NCBI GenBank assembly: GCA_003164305.1 | Contig: PLSZ01000675.1 | Span: forward strand, 1-23,711 | Direction of reading: 5' to 3' | DNA from: Acetobacteraceae bacterium | GTDB taxonomy: Bacteria; Pseudomonadota; Alphaproteobacteria; Acetobacterales; Acetobacteraceae | Length of the DNA: 23,711 bases | Shown here: positions 1-12,200 of the stretch, one piece after another | Layout: every line of letters begins with the position of its first letter | Position numbering within the stretch: position 1 is the first letter of the stretch | Position numbers and translations under genes: made by a program | The notes under the pieces: model-generated | Databases searched by the model: none | Told to the model about the DNA's origin: nothing | Seen by the model: the letters and a program-made list of their open reading frames with translations, nothing else

Positions 1-185
1 AGAGGAAGTAGTTTCTGTTTAGCCTTATAGTTGGGCGCGAACCTCGAGAGGTTTGCTCAGAACCCGAACGGCAGTCGTCGCCCAGTTCCAGTCGCGCGAG
101 ACCCCGCCGGTACCGCGAAGGCAGTGCTCTTTGTGCGCACAGGTTAACACAACCCTAAGGTGTGCTCAATCTGAAGCAAGCGGCT

Positions 186-203
186 GATATTCCCGGTAAT
201 ATC
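186..203. promoter_or_regulatory. 18-bp near-perfect palindrome, possible operator
   Basis: The sequence GATATTCCCGGTAATATC is a dyad with arms GATATT/AATATC around a central CCGG; only the pair next to the arms (C and T) breaks the symmetry. It is AT-rich in a GC-rich region and ends 88 bp before the ATG of the giant gene. This is the geometry expected of a dimeric regulator site. The regulator is unknown and the function is inferred. Confidence 0.4.
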
Positions 204-246
204 CGAAAAGACAACTTGTGCACGGCCCTATGCGCTGTCATGATAT

Positions 247-280
247 ACAACTCATAGTTGTTATTTGTCTCCAGGAGGGG
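247..280 (+). promoter_or_regulatory. Leader hairpin and ribosome binding site of the giant gene
   Basis: ACAACT-cat-AGTTGT (247-261) is a perfect 6-bp stem with a 3-nt loop. It is followed by AGGAGGGG at 273-280, 11 nt before the ATG at 292. The Shine-Dalgarno decides the start: a longer frame opening with TTG at 265 would place this sequence inside the coding region and has no ribosome site of its own. The hairpin could modulate initiation, but that is only inferred. Confidence 0.55.
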
Positions 281-291
281 CCAGCCGATCC

Positions 292-3200
292 ATGACCAAT
301 CGTATCGGCCGGGCAGCGAGTTTCGCCAACGCGTTCGCCGCCACGAGCATCGACGGCCCACCCGACATCGATCCGGCCCTCGTGACGGATGGTGGGATCT
401 GGCCGCGGTTCCTGACGCCACCCGCCGGCGTGACCCAGATCGCCTCCGGCCAGGCCGCCGAGGTCGCGACGGTCGCATCGCATCAGGCCACCAAGGTTCA
501 GCCCGCCCGGACGCTCGGCGCCGAGGCCCTGACGGGTCCAACGACCTTGCTGGCTCCGATCCATGCCGCCCAACCGCCCGGCGTTTCCAATTGGGATCCC
601 GGCGTCAATGCCGGTACGATCGCGGTAACCGGGCCCTTCACCGGAGGGGGAATACCGGCGGCGCGCTCCCCTGCCGCGGACCTTCCCAGCGCGGCGATCG
701 CCAGCACCCTCTCTGGTCGCTCTGACCCGACCGGCACCGGCGCGGCATCCGCCCAACTGCCCACCCCGGACGGCGCGGTCGTTATCACCTCGGGCGTCTC
801 CAGTTCGCCGCAAAATCTCCTGTTCATCAGCAGCGATGGAGGCACGCTGTTCGCCACCGCGGGCACGACCGTCATCAAACTGGCCACCACCGCGTCGATG
901 CCGGGCTTCCTGCCGGACCCGTTGCTGGACAACCCGATCTCCGCCGTCGTCAACGGCACCAAAGTGTATTTCGCGTCGGCCGACAGCACCGACCTGACCT
1001 CAGCGATCTGGAGCTATGACGGAACCACGGTAGCGCAGGTCACCAGTTCCTCGAATTACGTCGATACCGCGGTGGACGGGAACAACCCGGTGGCGCCGGA
1101 CCCGATGGTTTCCTACGGCGGCAACCTGATCTTCTCCCAGGGCAACGTGACGGCTGGCGCGGACGGCGGTGCCTACGACCTCGCGACCCTGGCGATTTTC
1201 AGCCCAGGCACCGGCCTGATCACCCAACCCACGGTGCCGCGCGGCGGCTACGACCCGGGGGACTTCGTCACCCTCAACGGCACGCTGTATTTCGAAGCCA
1301 CCGACAGCGTCACCCACGCCGAGGCGATCTATTCCTACAACGGCACAAGCGCCGTGGAGATCTACAATTCGCACCCGACCTCGACCGCGAACAGCGGCGG
1401 CCTCGCGGCGGGCGCCATCCAGGGACCGTTGATCGCCTTCAACGGCAGCCTGTATTTTGGTTCCGGCCAACAAACGGTTTATGAGATCACCTCCACCGGC
1501 TCGCTCGCCAACGCCGCGATCAACGAGAGCGGCGGGACCAACGCCGCCGAATACCTCTACAATAACGCCGGCGGCGAGGATCTGATTGTTTCGAACAATC
1601 ACCTGTTCTTCCTGTCGGAAAACAACGGCGTTTACAGTGTCGGCACGACGAACGCGGTGGCTCTCGTGCTCGCGAGCCTGGGGGCGCAGAGTTTCGCGCC
1701 GGTCGTGTATAACGGCGCGCTGTACTTCGTCGCGGACAATCCCTCAAACCAGCAACAGGACCTGTATTCCAGCACCGGCGGCGCCGGCACCATCCTGAAG
1801 ACGAATTTCGGCGGCTCCGACTTTCTGCTGATGGGCAGCACGGTATTCTACAACAACAATGGCACCGGCCTGGGGGAGATCACCGGCGCGTCGAGCCTTG
1901 GCACATTGACCGTGCCGGGCGGCGCCGGTGGTCAGCCGCTCGTGGTGACGCCGTTCGCCGATGTGTCGTGGAACAGCGGCAGCGTCGTCGCTTCCCCGCC
2001 CACCGTGGTCGCCGGCGCCACGGTCGCGTTCACCGGCGGCGGCGGCGCGATCGCGCTCGACAGCAGCCTGACCGTCACCGACGCGTCCAGCGCGAACATT
2101 CTGGGCGCCATCGTGACGATGGGCAGCTTCCTCACCGGCGACACCCTTCACTTCACCACCCAGAACGGCATTTCCGCCGTATTCTCATCGGGCACCCTGA
2201 CCCTGTCCGGCACCGCGACGGTGGCCAATTACCAGACCGCGCTCGACTCGATCACCTACAGCTTCAACCCCGCCAACGGCGACCCGACCGGCGGCGGCAC
2301 CGAGACCAGCCGGACGATCGCCTGGGTCGTCAGCGACATCAGCAACAGCAGCACCTCGGTCATCAGCAAACTGAACCTGGTGCATGCCGCGCCGAGCCTG
2401 TCCACCGCCGGCACCGTCAGCTTCACCGGTGGAGGCAGCGCCGAGACATTGGACGGCACGCTGACCCTCAGCGATCCGGACAGCGGCGGCCTGCTCAACA
2501 GTGGCACGGTCAGCCTTGTTGGCTTCATCGCCGGCGACATCCTGTCGGCGAACACCACAGGGCTGCCGATCACCAGCAGCTACAATACCCTGACCGGCGT
2601 GCTGACGCTCAGCGGCGCCGACACGCTGGCGGACTATCAGGCGGCGCTGCGCTCGGTCGCCTACAGTTTCAATCCCGCCAACGGCGATCCGACCGGCGGC
2701 GGCGGCCACACGTCCCGCACGATCGACTGGTCGATCAACGACGGGGTCAGCCAAAGCGCCACCGGCACCAGCACGCTGACCGCCATCCACGCCGCGCCGG
2801 CCGTGACCGCTGGAGGCACCGTGTCGTTCACCGCCGGCGGGTCCGCGGTGACGCTCGATCCCACGTTGATCCTCGCCGATCCCGACAGCGCCGTGCTCGC
2901 CAGCGCCACGGTGACCGTTGGTGGCTTCCTTTCCGGTGACATTCTCAGTTTCACCAACACCAGCAGCACCACCTTCGGCAACATCGCCGGCGCCGACACC
3001 AGCGGCACCCTGACCCTGACCTCCAGCGGAGCCACCGCGACATTGGCGCAATGGACCGCGGCGCTGAGGTCGATCGCCTACAGCTTTTCCTCCGGCGATC
3101 CGACCGGCGGCGGCGTCCACACCAGCCGCGCCGTCAGTTGGACGGTGAACGACGGCGTGGCCGCCAGCGCCAGCGCCACCAGCACCCTGGCCGTCGCCGC

Positions 3201-6200
3201 CGCGCCCATTCTGATCTACGGCCAGACGATCGACGCGGCCGGCATCGTCGCTTCGTCTGAAACCGTCACCGCGGGCATCATGAGCTTGCGCGCCGGCACC
3301 TCCCTGGCCGGCACGATCAACGTCGGCACCAGCCTGAACAGTTCGGATTTCAGGCTCGGCGCGGACGGCTCGGGCGGCACCGACGTCATCCTGTCCACGG
3401 TGTTCGGCAGTTACGCCAGCAACGTCACGTTGCTGACCAACCCGGCGACCATCGCCAGCACCGCCGTTATCGCCGGTTCGCTCTCCAGCGCCATCGGCGT
3501 CAATGGGCCCACCGGCACAGCGTGGGCCCTGAGTAATTTCGGCGGCGTCAGCGAGACCGGCACCAGCAGCTACGGCATCAGCTTCGCCGGCGCCGGCGGT
3601 TTCATCTTCAATACCGGCTTGGTCGGCGGAGCGCGGGCCGGCATCGCGCTCCATGCCGCCGTCGCCGTCGATAACGGCGACGGCGGCGCGATCGGCGGCT
3701 TCTACGGAATCAGCGCGTCCCTCGCGCCCGCCACGGTGGTGAACACAGGCGGCATCACCGGCGTCCGCGGCGGCATCGTGCTCAACGCCGGCGGCCTGAT
3801 CAGCAACATGACGACCGGCACGATCAGCGGCTTCAACGGGATCTACGATAAGGCCGGCGTTGTCACCGTCGTGAACACGGGCGGCATCTCCGGCGATCCG
3901 ACCGCCAGCAACGGCCTGCAACTGGACGGCGGAGGCACCGTCTCCAACCAAACCGGCGGCCAGATCAACGGCGACGACGGCATTTTCGCCGGATCTGTCG
4001 CCGTCACGGTCGTCAATACTGGCGTCATCCTCGGCAATTCGGCCCAAGGCGCGGGAGTTTACCTCGCCGCGGGGGGCCTGGTCAGCAACCAGACCGGCGG
4101 CACGATCACCGGGGGCCGCGGGGTCTACGCCGAAACAGTCGCGGTGACGGTGGTGAACGCCGGCAGCATCGGCGGCGGCTCGTTCCCTGGCTTCGGCATC
4201 GATCTGGCCGCCGGAGGCCAGATCACCAACCAATCAGGTGGCACGATCGGCGGCGGCGGCGGAGCGGTGTCCTTCGCCGCCGGCTTCACCAGTCGTCTCG
4301 CGATCGTCCCCGGTGCCATGTTCACCGGCGTCTCCGACGGCGGTAACACGATCGGCGCGACCTCGATCAGCACGTTGGAGCTTGTCTCCGCCTCCGGCAC
4401 CGGGACGATCGCCGGCATCGGCGCCGAATACATCGACTTCTCCAGAACCACGATCGACACCGGCGCGTCCTGGGTGCTGGCCGGCACCAACACCGTCAGC
4501 GGCAGCCTCGTGAATTCCGGCACGTTCACCGACGAGGGCACGCTGGCGAACCAGGGCGCGATCGGCGGCAACCGGTTGCGGCTCAGCGGCGGCGCGCTGA
4601 CCAATCTCGTGGGGGGCGTCATCTCCGCCGCTTACGTCTACGGCATCAGCGCGGGAGGCACCGACACGCTGGCCAATCAGGCCACGATCACGTCCACGTC
4701 CGCGATCGCCGTCTATTTCGCCGCCGCGGGCAATGTCGGCAACGCGGCGGGCGCCTCGATCGCCGGCACCGACATGGGCGTGAAACTGCGCGGCACCGGC
4801 GCGACGGTCGGCAACTTCGGCCACGTCGCCGCCACGGTCTCCGGGCCGGCCGGCTACGGCGTCTACCTGCGCAACGGCGGCCTCGTGGCCAACGGCCAAT
4901 CAGGCGCCAGCACGGCATCGATCGACGGCTATTACGGCGTCGCGTTCAAGGCCGTCGAGGCCACGAACGCCCTCGGCACAATGGCCAATTACGGCACGGT
5001 GATCGGTTCCGGCACCGCGAGCACCGCCGTGCTGCTGAGCAACGCCGGCACCGTGTTCAACGGCCAGGGTGGAGCCACCGCCGCGCTGATCCAAGGCGGC
5101 CGCTACGGCGTTTCCGATGGCCAGGGGACCGTGGTCAACAACGCAACCATCGTCGCCACCCAATCCCAAAGCGGTGCCTACGGCGTCGCCCTGCAAGGCG
5201 CGGGCGGCGTCAGTAACCTCGGCGCCGCGGCGGTGATCCAGGGCTACGCCGCCGTGTCCATCGGCACCGACGGCACCGTCACAAATTCCGGCACCATCCG
5301 CTCGACCCTGGGCCCTTTCGGAGTGGCGGTGAAATTCGTCGGCGGTAATGCCCGCCTGATCGACGAACCCGGTGGCGTGTTCGTCGGCACGCTGTTTGGC
5401 GGTACCGGCGGCACGGCGGTGATGGAACTGACGAGTGGCGCCGGCACGCTGGTGGGCTTCGGTACCTCGATCGTCAACTTCACGTCGTTGGTGTTCGACA
5501 GCGGAGCGCGCTGGACGGTCGGCGGCAACGCCCTGGGCAGCGGCCTGACAACATTCGGCGGCATCGCCGGCTTCGCCAACGGCGACACCATCGACCTCAC
5601 CGATTTCGCCGCCAGCACCGCCACCTGGGCCAGCAACACACTGGTGCTGTCGGACAGCGGCGGCACCAACCATGCCACGCTGGCGATCCAGGGCAGCTTC
5701 GCCTCCAGCGACTTCAACGTCGTCAGCGACGGCACCAGCGGCACCGACATCAGCCTGAACCCCGACTTCCTCTATGGCGCCACGATCGACGCCGGAGGCA
5801 TCGTCGCCCAATCGGAAACCGTCGCCAACGGCACGCTGACCTTGTTCAACGGCGTGACCGCCGTCGGAACGGTCGCCGTCGGCACCAGCCTGAGCAGCGG
5901 CGACTTCACGCTGGCCTCGGACGGCAACGGCGGCACCAAAATCATCCTGTCCACGGTGTTCGGCAGCTATGCCAGCGGCGTCACGCTATCGACATTGCCG
6001 GCGACCGTCGCCGGGACCGCGACGATCAGCGGCACGGTGGCCAACGCCACCGGTCTCCAGGGAGCGACCGGTACCGCCTGGACCGTGATCAACCAGGGCC
6101 TGATCAGCGAAACCGGTCATGGCAGCAGCTTCGGCGTCAGTTTCGCCGGCGGGGGCACGATCACCAACGCCGCGACGGCGGTCATCTATGGCTACCAGTA

Positions 6201-9200
6201 CGGCATGATCGCGAGCGGCGGCGCGGCGGAGGTATCCAATCTGGGCCGCGTCGCCGCCTCCAATACCGCCTTCGGCGGTTACGGGATCGTCCTGGCCGCG
6301 GGCGGAACCATCACCAACGGACAATCCGGCGCGACCGCCGCGTATATCGGCGGCTACCGGGGCGGCATTCATATCCAGTCGGCCAGCTTCAGCACGGTGA
6401 CGAATTACGGCACCGTGTTCGGCTTTCCCGGCGGCAACGCCGTGGTCATGGTCAACGGCACGGTCAACAACGGACCCAGCGGCGCGACCGGAGCCGAGAT
6501 CGAAGCTGGCGGCTTCGGCATTATCTTCAGCGGCACCGGAACGGTCGTGAACCGCGGGACCATCTCGGGCGGCGGCAACATATTCGAACCCAACTACTGG
6601 GGCATCACCATCGCCGGCGCCGGCTACGTCGCCAATCTGGGCTCGGCGTCGCTGATCAACGCCTATCACGCCGTCCAGATCGACGGCGACGGCACCGTCA
6701 CCAACGCCGGCACCATCCAGTCCAACGCCGGCATGAGCGGCACCGCGGTCGCGTTCGGCGGCGCCACCAACCTCCTGATCGATCATCCCGGTGGAGTCTT
6801 CACCGGCACCGTCATCACCACCGGCACCTCGACCCTGCAACTGGCGTCGGGAGCTTCCGCCGGCACGATCTCCGGCCTCGGCACATACATCGACAATTTC
6901 ACCTCGCTGACCTTAGACCCGGGCGCGCGATGGACGGTCACGGGCAATGCCTCCGCCAGCGGTCTGGGCGCTCTGGGCATTGGCGGCTTCACCTTCGGCG
7001 ACACCATCGACCTGACCGGTTTCGCCGCGACCGGGAAAACCTTCACGACCAACGCGCTGGTGCTGAGCCAGGGGACCAGCGCGACGGCGACGCTGGCGAT
7101 CCAGGGCAGCTTCACGTCCGGCCAGTTCAACGTCGTCAGCGACGGCGCCGGCGGCGTCTTCATCACCGAGCAGGCCGATCTCGCCTACGGCCAGACCATC
7201 GACCAGACCGGCATCCTCGCCACCTCGGAGACGGTGACCAGCGGCACCCTGACCCTGCTGAACGGCACCACGGCGCTCGGCACGATCATCGCCGGCACCA
7301 GCCTCAGCAGCGGCGATTTCTCGCTGAAGCCGGATGGGACCGGCGGCACCGACGTCATCGTGTCGTCGATCTTCGGCACCTATGCGTCGGCCGTGACCCT
7401 GTTGACCTCCTCGGGCAAGGTGACAGCCACGGGCCTGGTCACCAACACCGGCGGCTTCGGGATCACCGGCACCACCAGCGCCACCGCCTGGACGCTGGCC
7501 AACGCCGGGTCCGTGTCCGGAACCTACGGTATCGTGCTGCGAAGCGCCGGCACCGTGAGCAACAGCGGCGCCGTCTCCGGCACCGCGATATACGGCATCT
7601 GGCTGCGGGGCGGAGGCTTTGTCAGCAACGCCGCCGGCGGAACGATCTCCGCCGCCGCCACGACCGGGATCGGCGTCTATCTCGGCCCAACCGGTACCGG
7701 CTCCGCGACCAACGCCGGCCACATCGCCGCCGGCGTCGGGATCGTGCTGCGCCTCGCCGGCACCGCGATCAACTCCGGCACCATCACCGCCTCCGGCGCC
7801 GTGGGTATTTCCCTGGGCTCGGGGGGTTATGTCAGCAACGCCGCCACCGGCCTCATCTCGGCGGTCGGCGGAGGCATCAGGCTCGACAGCGGCGGCGCCG
7901 GTAGCATGGTCAACGCCGGCCGGGTCACCAGCGGCAATGCGCCCGGTATCGACCTGTACGCGACGGGCGACGCGCTGACCAACACCGCCAGCGGCACCAT
8001 CGCCGGCGCCGTCGGCGTGTCCCTGCACAACGGCGGAACGGTCATCAACAGCGGAAAAATCATCGCCACCGGCTCGGTCGGCGCCGGCGTCGTCCAGGAT
8101 GCGGGCGGCACGGTCAGCAACGCCGGCACGATCAGCGCCACCGACGGCACCGCGGTCGCGTTCAGCGGCACCCTGGCCGACCAGGTCATCGACATCCCGC
8201 GTGGGGTATTCGACGGCACCGTCCTGGCCAGCACCTCCGCCGCCAGTACAACGCTGGAGCTGACCTCGGCCGTTTCCGCCGGCACCATCGCGGGGATCGG
8301 CACCAGCTTCGCCGGCTTCGGCACCATCGCGGTCGATCCCGGAGCGGGCTGGACCTGGTCCGGCGCGAACACCCTGGCGGCCGGCGCCACGCTGGCCAAC
8401 GCCGGAATGATCACGGACCTCGGCACGCTGACGGCCAGCGGCACGGTGTCCGGCGCCGGCACCATCGTCATCGGCGGCGGCGCCGCGTTCCTGGCGCTGG
8501 GGCCGATCGGCGGCAGCCAGAACGTGTCCTTCGCCACCGGGTCCGGCACGCTGGCCATCGCCACGCCGGCCAATTTCTCCGCCACGGTGCTCGGCCTGCC
8601 GGTCGACGACACCTTCGACTTCACCACCATCGCCAACGGCGGCAGCCTGACGGTCCAGATCGCCGTGGACGACCACCTGACCGTGAGTACCGGAACCAGC
8701 GTGCTGGCGTCGGTGCAGCTCGACACCTCGCGGAATTTCGGCGGCCTGGCGTTGGCGCACACGCCGGATGGGAACGGCGGCACCGACGTGACGCTGGCGC
8801 CGCCGCCGCTTATCGGAGGCACGGCATCGGGCCAGCCCGCGTTGGATTCGGGCACGATCCACCCGTTCGCGACCCTGTCGGTCACTGACGCGAACCCGAA
8901 CCAGACCGAGACCGTGACGGTCGTTCTCTCCGACCCCGGGAACGGGGTGCTGTCCGATCTCGCCGGCGGCTCGGTCAACAACGGCACCTACACCGTCAGC
9001 GGCACGCCCGCCTCGGTCAGCACCGCGCTCCAGGGCCTGGCGTTCGCACCCACCGCGCATCAGGTGACGCCCGGAGCGTCCGTCGCGACGACGTTCACCC
9101 TGACGGTGCTCGACAACATCGGGGTCGGCACCACCAACAGCGCCACCAGCGTGCTGGCGACGGCGGCGAACGATCCGCCGACGGTCGGCGGCACGAAATC

Positions 9201-12200
9201 CGGCCAAAGCGTCATCGACGAGGCGACCGTTCAACCATTTTCGGCCGTGAGCATCGCCGACCCGGACGTGGGTGCCACCGAGACCGTGACCATCACCCTG
9301 ACATCCGGCAACCTGGCCAGCGACGCCGACGGGACCTTGTCCGGCACCGGCCTGACCAAAACCGGCGTCGGAATCTACACGCTGACGACCGGGTCGCCTG
9401 ACGGCGTCACGTCGGAGCTGGACGCGCTGACGTTCACGCCTTCGGCACACCAGGTTCCGCCGGGCGGCACCGTCGCCACCGCGATGGCGTTGTCGGTCAC
9501 CGATGGGATCGCCGGCACACCGACCACGGATACCGCGACGACGATAATCGCGACCGCGGTGAACGATGCGCCGGCGATCGGCGGCGCCACCGCCGGCCAG
9601 TCCGCCACCGACGAGGCAACGATCTCGCCATTTTCGAGCGTCTCGATCGGCGACGTGGACGCCGGCCAGACCGAGACGGTGACGATCACTTTGTCCAACC
9701 TGGGCAACGGCGCGCTCTCGGGTTTCGTGACCGGCGCTTACACACCCGGCACCGGCGTCTATAGCGTCACCGGCGCGGACTCAGCGGTCACGACGGCGGT
9801 GGAGGGCCTGGTCTTCACCCCCACCACGCATCAGGTGGCGCCAGGCGACACCACCACCACCATTTTCACCATCGCCGCGACCGACACCGCCGGGGGCACC
9901 GCCAGCAACGAGACCACCACCGTCAGCGCGACGGCGGTCAACGATCCACCGGCCATCGGCGGCTCGCGATCCGCGCAAGCCGTGACCGACGAGGCGAGCG
10001 ACTCTCCGTTCTCGAACGTCTCGGTCGGCGAAGTGGATTTCGGTCAGACCGAGACCGTGACGATCACCCTGTCGAACGCCGCCAACGGCGCGCTGTCGAA
10101 TGTGGGGATCGGGAACTTCAACGGCTCCACCGGCGTCTATGCCGTGAGCGGGACCGATGCCGCGGTCACCTCCGCCATGGACGGTCTCGTGTTCACCCCA
10201 ACCGCGCACCAGATCGCGCCGGGCAACGCGGTCGTCACGACGTTCACCATCCGCGCGACCGATACCGCCGGAGGCACCACTTCCAACAGCGGCACGACCG
10301 TCGTCGCGACCGCGGTCAACGACCCGCCGTCCATCGGCGAGGCGAAATCCGGACAAAGCGTTACCGACGAGGCGGCGGCCGCGCCGTTCTCAGGCGTAAC
10401 GATCGGCGACGCCGATTTCGGCCAGACCGAGACCGTGACGGTCACACTGTCCAATCACGCCAACGGCACGCTGTCGGATTTTGGCGTTGGCGGCTACAAC
10501 GGTTCAACCGGTGTCTACAGTGTCACCGGCACCGATGCCGGCGTCACGGCCGCGGTGGACGGCCTGGTATTCACGCCAACCGCGCATCAGGTGGCGCCCG
10601 GGGCGTCCGTCACCACGATCTTCACCATCGTCGCCACCGATACCGCCGGAGCCACCAACGGCAACGCCACCACGACGGTTGTCGCGACCGCGGTCAACGA
10701 CCCGCCGGCGATCGGCGGCACGCGATCCGGACAAACCGTGACCGACGAAACGACGATCTCCCCATTCTCGGGCGTAACGATCAACGACATCGACTTCGGC
10801 CAGACCGAGACGGTGACAATCACTTTGTCGAACCACGCCAACGGAACGCTGTCAAACGATGGCGCCGGCGGCTACAGCGCCTCCACCGGTGTCTACAGCG
10901 TCACCGGCACCGACGCCGCCGTGACGGCCGCGGTGGATGGCCTTGTGTTCACTCCGGCCGCGCACCAGGTGGTGCCAGGCGCCTCCGTCACCACGACCTT
11001 CAGCATCGCCGCCACCGACACCGCCGGCGCCAGCAGCGGCAACAGCACCACCACTGTTGGCGCGACCGCGGCGAACGACGCGCCGGTGATCGGCGGCACG
11101 AAGCCCGCCCAGGCCGTCACCGACGAGACGACAATTTCACCGTTCGCGAATGTTTCGATCGGCGACGTGGACGCCGGCCAGACCGAGACAGTAACCATCA
11201 CCCTGTCGGACCACGCCAGCGGCGCGCTGTCGAATGGTGGTGGCGGTAACTACAACAGTTCCACCGGCGTCTACTCCGTCACTGGCACCGACGCCGCCGT
11301 CACGGCCGCGGTCGATGGCCTGAGCTTCACGCCGACCGCGCACCAGGTGGCGCCAGGCGCATCCGTCACAACGACCTTCGCCATCTTCGCCACCGACACC
11401 GCCGGAGGCACCAGTTCCAACACCTCAACCACCGTCGCCGCGACGGCGATCAACGATCCGCCGGTCATCGGCGGCACGAACTCCGGCCAGGCTGTCGCCG
11501 ACAACGCGTATCTCTCGCCATTCGCGAACGTGACGATCGGCGACATCGACTGCGGTCAAACCGAGACCGTGACGATCACCTTGTCCAACAACACCAACGG
11601 CACGCTGTCGAATATCGCGACCGGCACCTACATCGCCAGCACCGGCGTCTACGCCGTCACCGGCACCGACGCCGCGGTCACCTCCGCCGTCGATGGCCTG
11701 GTGTTCACGCCAACCGCGCACCAAACCGCGCCGGGCGCATCCGTCACCACGACCTTCGCCATCGCCGCCACCGACACCGCCGGAGGCACCGCCAGCAACA
11801 GCGCCACCACGGTCGGCGTGACCGCGGTCAACGATCCGCCAGCCATCGCCGGCACAAAATCCGCCCAAACCGTCACCGACGAAACCACCATCGCGCCTTT
11901 CGCGCTGACAACCATCGCCGACCCCGACCTCGGCGCGAGCGAAACCATCACCGTCACCCTGCAAGCGAGCGGCTTCGCATCCGACGTCAACGGCACGCTG
12001 TCCGGTACCGGACTGACCCACACCGGCGCTGGCACCTACGTGCTGACCACCAACTCACCCGCCACGGCGACGGCCGAACTGGACGCGCTGGTGTTCACCC
12101 CGCCCGCGCATCAGGTGGTGCCAGGCGCGGCGGTCACCACCGCGATGCTGCTGTCCGTCACCGACGGCATCGCCGTGACACCCACGACGGACGCGGCCAC

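Larger units (their letters stand above)
1..291. other. Upstream region of the giant gene, no coding signal
   Basis: I see no convincing gene here; the short minus-strand reading frames overlapping this stretch run into the antisense of the giant gene and are shadows. The region holds several small dyads: an 8-bp stem (one G-T pair) with a CGAG loop at 37-56, a perfect 10-bp palindrome TGTGCGCACA at 132-141, and the two reported separately at 186-203 and 247-261. No T-run follows the 37-56 stem on either strand, so I do not call it a terminator. No -35/-10 pair with good spacing stands out; the promoter of the giant gene is probably here, but I cannot place it. Confidence 0.6.

Noticed and set aside
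37..56. Stem-loop as a terminator of an upstream gene
   Set aside because: No T-run follows on either strand.
265..291. TTG start for the giant gene
   Set aside because: It would place the AGGAGGGG ribosome site inside the coding sequence; the ATG at 292 fits better.
2185..4233. Long minus-strand frame of 682 codons inside the giant gene
   Set aside because: It is antisense to a gene with clear protein motifs, and its Arg/Ala/Gly/Asp-rich composition follows from reading GC-rich repeats backwards.
6913..9450. Minus-strand frame of 845 codons
   Set aside because: Same reason: antisense to beta-helix and cadherin-like repeats, no recognisable domain, biased composition.
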